A stretch of DNA of 48,117 nt, from contig CANHQJ010000012.1 of assembly GCA_947462875.1 (NCBI GenBank), positions 1-48,117 on the forward strand, written 5' to 3'. A model generated the notes under the pieces. It had not been told where the DNA came from and ran no database searches. It worked only from the letters and a program-made list of their open reading frames with translations. This DNA comes from Verrucomicrobiia bacterium. GTDB lineage: Bacteria; Verrucomicrobiota; Verrucomicrobiia; Verrucomicrobiales; Akkermansiaceae. This document shows positions 33,205 to 42,003 of this stretch, piece after piece. Positions within the stretch are counted from its first letter, which is position 1. Each line of letters opens with the position of its first letter. The translations under genes and the position numbers were made by a program.

Positions 33205-33434
33205 GGGTTATCGGGAATTGGGTCATACTTGGAGGCTTCTTCCACCGCATCCAAATACTTGTCACTGATGCCACTTCCGCCGCTACGAAAATAGTGCAAC
33301 AACGACTCGCTAGTCGCCGGAGCATCTACCCATATGGCACGACGCACCACTTCTGTGAATGACTCCCCTCCACGCTTGGCGGAGCGTAGTTTCTCGTAGG
33401 CATCGAGTTCCAAGGTGATTGTCTTTGTTGCCAT
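33195..33434 (-). CDS. VapB-like antitoxin
   Basis: A 79-residue protein with an N-terminal DNA-binding segment MATKTITLELDAYEKLRSAK and SFTEVVRRAIW, matching the PF02697-type (DUF217) antitoxins partnered with VapC. The C-terminal half (SGISDKYLDAVEEASKYDP) is acidic and should bind the toxin. Met 33434 is chosen because it starts the first strand; the frame extends to 33449. It is the first gene of the vapBC operon and overlaps vapC by 10 bp. Tandem repeats lie 25 bp upstream, a probable site for autoregulation. Confidence 0.82.
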   Translation of the reverse strand: MATKTITLELDAYEKLRSAKRGGESFTEVVRRAIWVDAPATSESLLHYFRSGGSGISDKYLDAVEEASKYDPIPDNPWA

Positions 33435-33458
33435 GCACGAAAAATACACGAAATAATG

Positions 33459-33501
33459 AAATTTCTCAAATGAAAAACTGCAAATTTTTCAAATGAAAAC
33501 T
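33459..33501 (-). promoter_or_regulatory. Tandem AT-rich repeats upstream of vapBC
   Basis: Two near-identical 20-21-bp units, AAATTTCTCAAATGAAAAAC (33459-33478) and AAATTTTTCAAATGAAAACT (33482-33501), are placed about 23 bp apart just upstream of the antitoxin gene. They form a likely operator for the antitoxin or complex. Their AT richness contrasts with the surrounding sequence. Confidence 0.5.
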
Positions 33502-33511
33502 TGGGTTACCC

Positions 33512-35980
33512 TCACCGCTTGATACTCCGCAATTCCGGTTGGGTGGTGGCGGATTCGATGGCTTTGATGGTGTCCTCGATGGCTCCGACTCTGACAAGAT
33601 TCAACGAACCAGGAAACTCCCCGCGTTCGGTATCGCGGTTGAAGATTTCGATGACTTTTCGCAGCGCGGGAATCTGTGGTTTGGCGGCGGCACCATAGCT
33701 GGCGATGATTTTCATGATCTCGCCCGTGCGGCTCTCGCTGCCGTGACCGCCTTGTGTTTCGGCGAGGGCGGCGGCGGCGGGGAGGCATTCCTTGAAGTGG
33801 TATTTCGCGAGTGCCTTCAATCCCGCCATGCGGATTTCGTTGTTGAACATCGTGTCCGCCGGGCTGGGGTTTTCGACGGCGGCGATGATGGCGGGCGCGA
33901 GCGCGATGACGTCGGCCTCGCTGAGTTGGTTTTCGAAGAAATCACGCAGCGTGGCGCGCGCCATGCCATCGGGATTGGTCGATACCGAGCGGATGGCGGC
34001 GTAGCGCAGTTTGGCATCCATCTTGTTCACTTCTTCCTTGAGCGGACCGCTGAAGACGGCGGCGGCGAGTTGACCGTGGGCGAACTGCACGGGATCCTCC
34101 CAGCGGATGGGCCATAGCGGCTCTGCTGTGGAGACCAGTGCCTTGAGAATGTCTTCGAGCGCGGGCTTGGCGGTGCCTCCCATCTTGCGGATGGCTTCGG
34201 CGGATTTGTAACGCACCCATCGGTCCGTGTGGGAAAGTTGTTTCACCAACACTGGCAATGCCTCGGGAGTGTTGAGCCGGCCTAACGTTTCACAAGCTCC
34301 TTGGATCTGGTGCGGGTTGTTGCCTTCGGCGAGCTTGATCAGCTCGGGAATCATGGTTTTTCCCTCGGGTCGTTGCGCCAATTCCTCTGCTGCCCAACTG
34401 CGGACGATGGGCGACCAGTCATCGAATGCTTTCACCAGTTCCGCAGGTGTCATTTTTTTCCGGTCCAGATCGAATCGCCCGGAGGCGACGACGGCGGCGG
34501 CTTGATCCTTGGTGAGCCAGGTGGCGGGATTCGCATCGCGGCCGGTAATGATGAGCTTGCGCAAGGGCAGGGCATAGGTGAGGATATACGTGGCGGCGGG
34601 GCTGAGACCGTTGTAGCTACTATTTCCATAGTAAGTGTTGTCATCGGTTTTTCCGGGGCTGTATTGTTCGCCGCCGTCATAGGTGAACGAGCCATCGGAC
34701 CGACGCACGAGATCGAAATGCCAGGACGCCTTGCGGAAAAATGCCGCCGCCCCATCCGGTCCGCCGACGGCCGCACCGAGGGAGCTCCACAGGTAGCTGA
34801 AGCCCTGACCGGTGTGGCCGTATTCGCGGTTGGCGTAGCCTGCGGTGGCCATACGGGCGAAAAAGTCCGCCTCTTTCGGTCGGTTGCCGATGGCGCTGAA
34901 CATGACGGCGGTGATGGAATTTTTGCCGTTGTTTTCATGATACGGCCATGGCTCGTGCTCGCCGTAGGGAATCGAACCCTTGCCGGTGAAGTAGCCGAAA
35001 AACCCCGCGGCGCGGGTGATGGCGAGATCGACTTCCGGGCTTTTCACACCGCATTTTTTTCCGAGCACGATGGAGAGATTCGCGGGCAGTCCGGCCATGT
35101 TCACGGGGCCGTACGGCGGCACCGAGCCATTGAATTTCCCCTCCTTCGTGAGTGCGGCAAAGCCGTGTCCGAAGGTGCCGTACATGCTTTGGCCACGGGC
35201 TAACAGGAGCGTGTTCTTGGTGATCGCGGGCATGACTTCGCTGTCCTTGGTGATGAGAAAATACTCGCAGAGGAACAGATTGCGGTAGCCCATGGTCCAA
35301 GAATCGCCCCAGACGAATCCTGCGGGTTTTTTATCAGGGTCGACCTCGATCGCCGCAAGCTTGCGTGCGAACTCCTGCAACTTCGGCAGGTAATCGGGAT
35401 TGCCCGTGGCGAGCAAGGCGAGCCCCTGGACGGGACCGCACCAATCTGTTTTCAGCTCCTCTTTTTCGAGAACCTTGCTGGCTTCTTCGAGAATGCGTTT
35501 CGACTTGGCACAGTTCCAGGGCGCGGTGTCGCTGTAGGTGCCCATGACGGTGAGTTTGATCGCAAGCTCCTGCACTTGCCCGCCGCGCGAAACCGTTAGC
35601 TTGAGAACGCCGCCCTTGGCTTCCGTCTCCGCTTGCTGAATGGCCATGGCGAAGCTTTTGCGCGCGTCGTCATTGAAAAGTCTGCCGTCCGCACCGAGGA
35701 TGACGTCATCCACTTTCACCACGCCATCCGCCGGTGAGCCAGTGCCGACATGGGTGACCAAAATTTGACGACTGGCCAAGGTGGTGCGGCCTTGCGCGGC
35801 ATCGAGATTGTCCGCCGCCTTGGTGTGGATCCAACCGCGCAGGCCGGTGGCACCGAGGTTGTAGGTGAGCTCGCGATCAATGGACTGGATGTCCTTGGTG
35901 AGATCGGGAACCTGCGCATGAAGCGGGCCGGCGATGCCGAGCACGATCAGCAGGGAGCTTTTTTGGAAAAATGATTTCAT
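33512..35980 (-). CDS. DUF6288 secreted protein with PDZ-like domain, alpha/alpha toroid and HEAT repeats
   Basis: An 822-residue exported protein. A signal peptide (LLIVLGIAGPLHAQ) precedes a PDZ-like domain at residues 35-145 (YNLGATGLRGWIHT, HVGTGSPADGVVKVDDVILG, LKLTVSRGGQ). Residues 160-540 look like an (alpha/alpha) toroid (NLFLCEYFLITKDSEVMPAI, YGTFGHGFAAL, GHTGQGFSYLWSSLGAAVGG), as in DUF6288 proteins of planctomycetes and Verrucomicrobia. The last third (residues 545-800) has HEAT-like repeats (VRSWAAEELAQRPEG, VRYKSAEAIRKMGGTAKPAL). The function of the family is unknown; the toroid fold also occurs in polysaccharide lyases and glycosidases. It follows a SASA esterase and a sulfatase on the same strand, the same order as the shorter paralogue at 38596. 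Confidence 0.8.
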   Translation of the reverse strand: MKSFFQKSSLLIVLGIAGPLHAQVPDLTKDIQSIDRELTYNLGATGLRGWIHTKAADNLDAAQGRTTLASRQILVTHVGTGSPADGVVKVDDVILGADGRLFNDDARKSFAMAIQQAETEAKGGVLKLTVSRGGQVQELAIKLTVMGTYSDTAPWNCAKSKRILEEASKVLEKEELKTDWCGPVQGLALLATGNPDYLPKLQEFARKLAAIEVDPDKKPAGFVWGDSWTMGYRNLFLCEYFLITKDSEVMPAITKNTLLLARGQSMYGTFGHGFAALTKEGKFNGSVPPYGPVNMAGLPANLSIVLGKKCGVKSPEVDLAITRAAGFFGYFTGKGSIPYGEHEPWPYHENNGKNSITAVMFSAIGNRPKEADFFARMATAGYANREYGHTGQGFSYLWSSLGAAVGGPDGAAAFFRKASWHFDLVRRSDGSFTYDGGEQYSPGKTDDNTYYGNSSYNGLSPAATYILTYALPLRKLIITGRDANPATWLTKDQAAAVVASGRFDLDRKKMTPAELVKAFDDWSPIVRSWAAEELAQRPEGKTMIPELIKLAEGNNPHQIQGACETLGRLNTPEALPVLVKQLSHTDRWVRYKSAEAIRKMGGTAKPALEDILKALVSTAEPLWPIRWEDPVQFAHGQLAAAVFSGPLKEEVNKMDAKLRYAAIRSVSTNPDGMARATLRDFFENQLSEADVIALAPAIIAAVENPSPADTMFNNEIRMAGLKALAKYHFKECLPAAAALAETQGGHGSESRTGEIMKIIASYGAAAKPQIPALRKVIEIFNRDTERGEFPGSLNLVRVGAIEDTIKAIESATTQPELRSIKR

Positions 35981-36007
35981 AGCGAATGTTCTGACGTAAA
36001 TGGGAGA

Positions 36008-36910
36008 TTATTTCAACAGCTTCTTCATGCCCTCACCCGCGGCATCACCGATGAGAAAGTAGCTTTCGGCGTTGGCGAACCAATGATGTCCATGTGTGGG
36101 GCAGGGCGAAAGTTCCGCAGGTCGCGCGAAGTCCGTGGTCTTGACGAAGAGAGCGTTCTTGATTTTCTTGGTTCCTTTTTCCTGTGCCTGGCGGAAGTCA
36201 TACATATCACCTTCCTTGACCGGTCCGCCATTGCCCAGCTCTCCGACCACGACAGGCAAGTTCGGTGCGTTGAATTCCTTGCGCAGATCGCTCACCAAAT
36301 TGACGAGGTTATCCGCGTATTCCGCGATCGCCGGTTTCTCGCACATATCGTTCCAGCCCTGCTGCCAATAAAAACCCGCTAACTCGTATTTCTCCTCTCC
36401 CAGCGCCGCCAGAGCCGCGCGCACTTCATCCACCATTTTCGTGTAGTATGGCCCCACCTGTCCGCCGGAGCTGGGCGGGCGGAAATCGACAAACAAGCTC
36501 TTGCCGCCCCAGGCCGTCTTGATCAGCAACACGGGCTCTTGAAAAAAATCACCCATCACCATGCCGAAGCCCAGTTCAGGACCGATGTGGCTGCTGTTGC
36601 CATAACCCGTATAGCCCACGGTCAGTCCGCCCTTGCGAACCGTGTCGCCCACCTTGAAGGAAATCTGCACATCGTCCCGCACCACCCACTCGCCTTTGTC
36701 GTTCTTGAGCGGCTTCATCTTTTGTGCGCTCTTCGAATGCTGCATAGCCCACACCAAATTGCCCTTGCCGCCATTGTAATCTCTTTCCCCATCCATGGAA
36801 ACCACCCCCTGGCCCTCCATGTTCGATTGTCCGGCGAGGATGAAGACTTTGATCGGTTTCGCGTCCAATGGGGAGAGGGCGAAAGTGAATAGCAGGGCGA
36901 TGGATTTCAT
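36008..36910 (-). CDS. Secreted SASA-family carbohydrate acetylesterase
   Basis: A 300-residue exported esterase of the SASA family (PF03629), SGNH-like. A signal peptide (MKSIALLFTFALSPLDA) precedes KVFILAGQSNMEGQG, which holds catalytic Ser29. Block LLIKTAWGGKSLFVDFRPPS and WQQGWNDM follow, and the C-terminal HGHHWFANAESYFLIG carries the catalytic His. Such enzymes remove O-acetyl groups from glycans or sialic acid, here most likely from a decorated polysaccharide. Met 36910 starts the signal peptide; the frame is open to 36940. It lies 27 bp upstream of the long DUF6288 gene and follows a sulfatase after 267 bp that hold no supported gene. Confidence 0.9.
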   Translation of the reverse strand: MKSIALLFTFALSPLDAKPIKVFILAGQSNMEGQGVVSMDGERDYNGGKGNLVWAMQHSKSAQKMKPLKNDKGEWVVRDDVQISFKVGDTVRKGGLTVGYTGYGNSSHIGPELGFGMVMGDFFQEPVLLIKTAWGGKSLFVDFRPPSSGGQVGPYYTKMVDEVRAALAALGEEKYELAGFYWQQGWNDMCEKPAIAEYADNLVNLVSDLRKEFNAPNLPVVVGELGNGGPVKEGDMYDFRQAQEKGTKKIKNALFVKTTDFARPAELSPCPTHGHHWFANAESYFLIGDAAGEGMKKLLK

Positions 36911-37177
36911 GAGTGGTTGGAATATGTGTGACGAAATCACTACTTCCGGCGCGGGTGATTTGTTTCATCGATTCTTATCATGGGAGGTGGCAGGATGCTG
37001 AAGAATCAACAATACTTCGGGCAAAGGAACAAAACGATATCAGGCGAGTTGACGATCACCGGTCAGGAAATCAGCCGATCATTGCCATCATGCCGCAAGT
37101 TGTTCCCATCACCGGCGGAATTTTCCCGCTTATCGCCGATTCCTATTCAGGTTCTCGGAATCCCACGATTGCTGAAA

Positions 37178-38494
37178 TCATTTTCCCAGATCATCAAAAA
37201 CGGCTTGCAGTGATTTGCGCGCCGCGGCTTCTTTCTCGGGATCGCTGTTTTCGTTAGGTCGGGCGGGGTCTTCCCAGAGCGGGACAACGCGGCGGAGCTG
37301 ATCCTTGTTGTCTAACATGTAATCGTTGTTTCTCACTTGCCGGCTGTTCGCATGCTGGATGTGAATCCACATGCGGGGCTGGCCGGGCTTGCCGAGGAGC
37401 TGCGGTACGAAGGAGCGTCCGTGGATGGATTGCTCAGGTTGTTTGGCACCGGTGAGTTCGCAGATCGTGGGGAAGAAGTCGGTGAGATCGATGAGGTCCT
37501 CGCAGACGCTGCCCGCCTTGATTTTTCCCGGCCAGCGGACAAGGAGCGGCACATGGGTGCCGCGGTCGGTCATGGTGCCCTTGCCGCCAGCGATGGATTT
37601 TCCCTCTCCCCATGCATGGACGAGACCGGTATCGGTGCCGTTATCCGCAAGGAAAATGACGATGGTGTTTTCGGCGATGCCGAGGTCATCGAGGGTCTGA
37701 AGCATGGTGCCGATTTGCTTGTCGAGGTAGGCGAGCATATCCGGGAAATACTTCGGATCACCTTTGTGGGCCGCGTTGGGTGCGCGATAGGTTTTTTCCT
37801 TGCTGTCCGGCGTGGGTTCCCACGGGAAATGCGGCAGGTAGGTCGAATAGTAGGCGAGGAAAGGTTTCTTCGCTTTTGCGTTGGTCTTGATGAAATCGAG
37901 ATAGACATCGAGGTCCACGTCCGGGCCGTAGCGGTCTTTGATTTCATCGGCGATGATGCGATCGTCGCGCATCAGATAGGGATTCCAAAAGCGGGTGGTT
38001 TTCCCGCCCTTTTCATCGAAGATGCACCAGGTCTGGTAATGATCGAAGCCGAACTCGCGGATGGTGTTGTGCTTGTGCTCCAGCGAGACGTGCCATTTTC
38101 CGACAATCTGCGTGGCGTAGCCGTGCTGCTTGAGCTGGCGGGGGAAGCTCGGCTGGGATGGCTTCAGATAGATGTTCTCCTGCTTCTTGCTGTGAAGCAC
38201 AACATTCAGGCCGTTTTGGAAAGGGTAGCGACCGGTGAGCAGCGAGCCGCGCGAGGGGGAGCAGTAGGGGTTTGAGAAACAGCGGGAGAAGCGCATGCCT
38301 TCCTTAGCCAAGAGGTCGATGTGCGGCGTCTTGTGCGAGGTGCCACCGTAGGCGGACAGGCACTCGATGCCGAGATCGTCCGCCAGGATGAGCACGATGT
38401 TAGGCCTGGTAGCGTCTTGAGCCAAGGCACAGCTGTTGGTCCCGGCGCAGAGCGAGAGAGCAAAGATGGTTGTTTTGAGGATGAGGGTTTTCAT
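37178..38494 (-). CDS. Secreted sulfatase
   Basis: A 438-residue exported S1-family sulfatase. A signal peptide (TTIFALSLCAGTNSCALA) precedes PNIVLILADDLGIECLSAYG. The maturation motif CSPSRGSLLTGRYP places the formylglycine Cys at residue 78. GKWHVSLEHKH, TYLPHFPWEPTPDS and FLADNGTDTG carry other active-site residues; YGGTSHKTPHIDLLAKEGMR is the usual block after the first motif. It is at the shorter end of the family. It leads the second sulfatase-SASA-DUF6288 unit in the direction of transcription (37178, 36008, 33512). Substrate unknown, probably a glycan sulfate. Confidence 0.93.
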   Translation of the reverse strand: MKTLILKTTIFALSLCAGTNSCALAQDATRPNIVLILADDLGIECLSAYGGTSHKTPHIDLLAKEGMRFSRCFSNPYCSPSRGSLLTGRYPFQNGLNVVLHSKKQENIYLKPSQPSFPRQLKQHGYATQIVGKWHVSLEHKHNTIREFGFDHYQTWCIFDEKGGKTTRFWNPYLMRDDRIIADEIKDRYGPDVDLDVYLDFIKTNAKAKKPFLAYYSTYLPHFPWEPTPDSKEKTYRAPNAAHKGDPKYFPDMLAYLDKQIGTMLQTLDDLGIAENTIVIFLADNGTDTGLVHAWGEGKSIAGGKGTMTDRGTHVPLLVRWPGKIKAGSVCEDLIDLTDFFPTICELTGAKQPEQSIHGRSFVPQLLGKPGQPRMWIHIQHANSRQVRNNDYMLDNKDQLRRVVPLWEDPARPNENSDPEKEAAARKSLQAVFDDLGK

Positions 38495-38595
38495 GTGCGC
38501 CTGTATCTGCGCTTAATCGTATTCAAGATGCAGGGACTACTCAAGGCTCTTGATCGCTTATGGCACAGGGTATGCCGTGTGCTCCGCGGCAATGC

Positions 38596-40122
38596 TCATT
38601 TCGGCAGGACTTTGCCGGTGATGACAAGGTTACGTTTTGGGATGGTGTAAATGAAAGCTACCACGGAAGATGCCGTCATCCGCGCCGATGAATCGTAGCC
38701 CGAGCTATCCCGATTGGGCTGATAGTAGAAAGTTCCATCGCCGCATTGTGCCATGGTGAACCACCAACGGTTGGCGTCCATCAGCTTGCGGAAATTTTTT
38801 GGGTCGAGGTTGGCCCCCAATGCCTCATAGCCCATGCCCATGGGCGGCGAGGCATGGGTATCGGGAAAACTTTGCGGATGCTTGCCGATGACGTCCGTGT
38901 GCTTTCGGGCCAGACTGCGGTAAGATTCGCTGTATGCCGGGGCAAGAAAGCAGGCGATACCTGCGGCACCTGTCCTTCCCATGTCCGCCCACTCATCCGG
39001 ACCGCTGGCAGAATCGCCATAGCCGACGTAGCCGTTCGCTCCCGTGCCACGCTTGAGGAAATCGTATGCCGCGTTGTGGCGTTTGCTATCGATCTCGATG
39101 CCACAGCGGTGCATCAGGGCATATGTGAGCGCACCCTGTGCGGTAATCATGGCGATGGGGCCGTAGCCCTCGAATCCGGGATTATGTCCCCAGCCGCCAT
39201 GAGCTTGTTTCGGCCCTTTGGGATAGTCGTCCGGGTGTGATTCCTTGACCTTCGGATTGATCTGGGACATGTCGAGGTATTGGCCTTGATAAAGTATGTC
39301 GCGAATTTTCTCTAACTCGGGCAATACCCAATCTTCCTTTGTGATGAAATAGTACTCGCAGAGCACAATCGCGGTAGCCATGTATGTCCAGTTCATCAGA
39401 CCAAACTTCCTTGTTTCTTCATCGAGCGATTTTATCGAATCGCAGAGGTGGCGCAAGTTGCGCTTTACAGGAGGAAGGTATTTCTTCTCGCCTGTTCCTA
39501 GCATCGCTAGGGCGGCGAAGGCGTTGTTCACCGGATCACCGAAGGATCCGTTATCGTCTTGTTGTTCGCTGATGTAATCAAGCAACTCAGCGAGGATTTT
39601 TCCGGATTTCGGGCAATCGGCGGGGAAGGTATCCGCATAGCTGCCGTATTCCTTTCCGATATCGAGCTCCACGTCCATTGTTTCCTTGCCGCGCTTCACC
39701 ATGAGCTTGAGTTTGCCGGTGGCTGATTTTGCCTGACAGGCTTCTAGGACTTCCGCCAACTCAGCTACCGGACCTTCCGCGCCAAAGACTTCCATGCCAT
39801 AACCATCGAGGTGGGGCTTTTTGAATTTTTTCCCATCGACACCGATGATGAGGTCATCGATCTTGATTTCCTTGTTCGCTGGCGATTTTTTAAAAACATG
39901 CTTCACGAGAAGTGCTTTTGGTTCATTCTCAACCAATTCGGCGCGGATTCCTGTAAGTCCCAGATTGTAGTACCAGCCAGGAACCTCGGCATCGGGCCCG
40001 GAGTCGGCTCGTTGGCTCCAAGGTTGATCGCCGTTGTAGTCAACTTGAGCCTGCAATGTGCCAGAAAAAGCAGCGATTATTGCGGTAAATGCGATGGATG
40101 AATAGATGTTGTTGGTCTTCAT
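38596..40122 (-). CDS. DUF6288 secreted protein with PDZ-like domain and alpha/alpha toroid
   Basis: A 508-residue exported paralogue of the protein at 33512, without the HEAT region. The signal peptide is SIAFTAIIAAFSGTLQAQ; Met 40122 is chosen for it, although the frame runs to 40242. The PDZ-like domain spans residues 45-150 (YNLGLTGIRAELVENEPKA, VKHVFKKSPANKEIKIDDLI). The toroid begins near 165 (ILAELLDYISEQQDDNGSFG, LCEYYFITKEDWVLPELEKI, GYGPIAMITAQGALTYAL). Shared blocks with the paralogue are NLG.TG.R, CEY..ITK and G.NG..GYGD-like stretches. No catalytic residues can be assigned. It lies between a PL6 lyase upstream and a sulfatase downstream on the same strand. Confidence 0.8.
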   Translation of the reverse strand: MKTNNIYSSIAFTAIIAAFSGTLQAQVDYNGDQPWSQRADSGPDAEVPGWYYNLGLTGIRAELVENEPKALLVKHVFKKSPANKEIKIDDLIIGVDGKKFKKPHLDGYGMEVFGAEGPVAELAEVLEACQAKSATGKLKLMVKRGKETMDVELDIGKEYGSYADTFPADCPKSGKILAELLDYISEQQDDNGSFGDPVNNAFAALAMLGTGEKKYLPPVKRNLRHLCDSIKSLDEETRKFGLMNWTYMATAIVLCEYYFITKEDWVLPELEKIRDILYQGQYLDMSQINPKVKESHPDDYPKGPKQAHGGWGHNPGFEGYGPIAMITAQGALTYALMHRCGIEIDSKRHNAAYDFLKRGTGANGYVGYGDSASGPDEWADMGRTGAAGIACFLAPAYSESYRSLARKHTDVIGKHPQSFPDTHASPPMGMGYEALGANLDPKNFRKLMDANRWWFTMAQCGDGTFYYQPNRDSSGYDSSARMTASSVVAFIYTIPKRNLVITGKVLPK

Positions 40123-40195
40123 GGTTGTTGGGTTGATAGAATTGCTCAGTGGAAAATACTGCGTATCGTAGCCGGAAATCGGTATAGCTTTATTC

Positions 40196-41638
40196 TCATT
40201 TTTCGCCTTCCATAGCGGTAAGGAGACCGACGTCCTCGGCACCGAGAGGTTTGGCTTTGTTCTGCTTCATATCATACTGAAATGCGCCAACCGTTCCATA
40301 TTCCGGACGAGCGTTGCCTGCCAGATCGATGGCTAATTCGTTCGTGTTCATTCCCGTTCGCAGGGCTGTGAGCGTCTGTGCGGTTGGTAGCAGACGTTCG
40401 CCAGTCCTCTTGGAAAAAGCGGAGCTTTGCTGAAGACCCGTGCGCGGCGCGATTCCCAGAACGCCTTGGTAGATATTGCCCTGCCATGTCCATTTCTCCG
40501 GCTCCTGGTTTTTCACGAATGCGATCAGCCCATTTTTGGCACCCTTTTCCTGGTAGAAAATATTGTTGGCGATGGTGCAGTCCTTTGGTACTGTTCCTTC
40601 AGGGTAATTGGAATGGTTGAGACCTATCTGGAAGGCGTAGCCACAGTTGACGAATGTGTTGTGTGCCACGAGGGCCCGCTCGACACGGGAATAGAACTCG
40701 TCCGCCGTTCCATCCATCATGGCGAGTGCTGGGCCGCTCAAGCCATCAAAGTAGTTATTGATCACCACCTGGTCTGTTCCTTGCAGTCGCACGCCGCCAC
40801 TCCCGCCAAGAAACCAGTTGCCGGTGACCACGTTGCGATGACCAATGCGCAAGACCAATTCACCGCGACATTGGGAGAACGTGTTGCCACGGAGAAGATT
40901 TCCGTTAGATTTTACAGAGACGATTTCCGATTCGCCATCGCAGCGTTCAAACAAGTTGGATTCGATCACGTTTCCGGTTTCCCCCTCCTTGGGGTTCCCA
41001 CGGGAAATAAGCTGGATCGTTTCGTAGCCGTTGCCGGTCTTGCCTTTGGGAATGTCCCGGAAATGGTTGTGATGGATGTGGTGGGATTCTTTTTGGTTGG
41101 TGACTTCGATGCGCATCAACTGGCAATCTCGATCCTTCTCGCGGCTGTTCTCTTTCTTTTCGAACAAGCAGCGATCGATCTCGATACTCCGGCTCTTCGT
41201 GTCTACTCTTAGCCATTGCGCTGCTTTGAGATTGTTCATATAGCATCGGCTAATTCGGCAAGAGATGCCATTCTTGACGGCGATTCCTCCGTTGTCTTTG
41301 AAACGGAAGCCGATCAGGGACAGATGCTCACCTCCAAGGGTAAGCTGATTCAGCAACTCAACGCCACCGAGGGTCTCGGCACGGATGACGATCGGGAGTC
41401 CTTGCGATCCTTTTCCCTTGAGATGACATGGTTCAATGTATGTACCTTTCTTGAGTAGTATCGTTGTGCCGGCCTTTGCCTTGGCTGCCGTCTCCTGCAA
41501 CTCTTTGATCGATGTCACTGTTGTAACGATTGCCTGCTCAGTATCCGGCATCGGAGTCTTCTCTCCTCCATGCAACGGTGAAAACGTCAAGAGCGTTAGA
41601 ATTGGCAAAAGCGATAGAGTAGAAAATACTGTTTTCAT
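40196..41638 (-). CDS. Secreted polysaccharide lyase family 6 (chondroitinase B/alginate lyase-like)
   Basis: A 480-residue exported beta-helix lyase with signal peptide VFSTLSLLPILTLLTFSPLHG. The PL6 core (chondroitinase B type, PF14592) shows NGYETIQLISRG and RCDGESEIVSVKSNGNLLRG, with Ca2+-binding Glu236 and Glu238 and the likely base Lys243. RGELVLRIGHRNVVTGNWFL carries the likely acid Arg264. The Lys-Arg spacing of 21 matches that of the Pedobacter chondroitinase B active site. PL6 enzymes cleave alginate or dermatan sulfate by beta-elimination, so a uronic-acid polymer is the probable substrate. The gene is more AT-rich than many neighbours. It lies 73 bp before the DUF6288 gene and just after a DUF1552 remnant. 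Confidence 0.87.
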   Translation of the reverse strand: MKTVFSTLSLLPILTLLTFSPLHGGEKTPMPDTEQAIVTTVTSIKELQETAAKAKAGTTILLKKGTYIEPCHLKGKGSQGLPIVIRAETLGGVELLNQLTLGGEHLSLIGFRFKDNGGIAVKNGISCRISRCYMNNLKAAQWLRVDTKSRSIEIDRCLFEKKENSREKDRDCQLMRIEVTNQKESHHIHHNHFRDIPKGKTGNGYETIQLISRGNPKEGETGNVIESNLFERCDGESEIVSVKSNGNLLRGNTFSQCRGELVLRIGHRNVVTGNWFLGGSGGVRLQGTDQVVINNYFDGLSGPALAMMDGTADEFYSRVERALVAHNTFVNCGYAFQIGLNHSNYPEGTVPKDCTIANNIFYQEKGAKNGLIAFVKNQEPEKWTWQGNIYQGVLGIAPRTGLQQSSAFSKRTGERLLPTAQTLTALRTGMNTNELAIDLAGNARPEYGTVGAFQYDMKQNKAKPLGAEDVGLLTAMEGEK

Positions 41639-41691
41639 ACCATAGGATTCATTTGGCTATTCCGTAACTAACCCATTAACCAAGCTCGCGT

Positions 41692-42000
41692 TTAGACCCG
41701 CTCAAGGCCGCCTTTATGACCGGCGAATTCGTTGGTGTCGATGCCCATTCGTTTCAGGATGGTGACGAAGAGATGAGCGTGGGGGAGTTCGTGACTGTCG
41801 AGGTCGCTTGCCCAACCGGAGTCGTCCGCGATTCCCGCACAGGCTTGATTGTCTTCGTTGCCTTTTCCGAACTTGAGGTAACGGCCGTTTTGGAAGCCGA
41901 GGTTTTTGCCGCCTGCGGAGATGATGGGGTAGTTGAGCGAAAGGTGGAAGCTGCTCGAGGCCGAACCGTGCATGGCGAAGTTGTTGTCGAGCATAGACAA
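41692..42000 (-). pseudogene. C-terminal fragment of a DUF1552 protein
   Basis: The frame gives 102 residues, beginning SMLDNNFAMHGSASSSFHLS and continuing with PIISAGGKNLGFQNGRYLKF and LFVTILKRMGIDTNEFAGHK, which match the C-terminal end of DUF1552 proteins (PF07586, common in planctomycetes and Verrucomicrobia). The expected upstream part of more than 300 residues is missing; instead, a SASA esterase gene ends 3 bp before it. The TTG at 42000 is a chance start. It is probably the residue of a gene whose front was replaced by the esterase gene. Confidence 0.65.
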
Positions 42001-42003
42001 AGC

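Noticed and set aside
36911-37177. A small gene in the 267-bp gap between SASA and sulfatase genes
   Set aside because: Short plus-strand frames there match no family, lack start signals and run into the sulfatase gene antisense.
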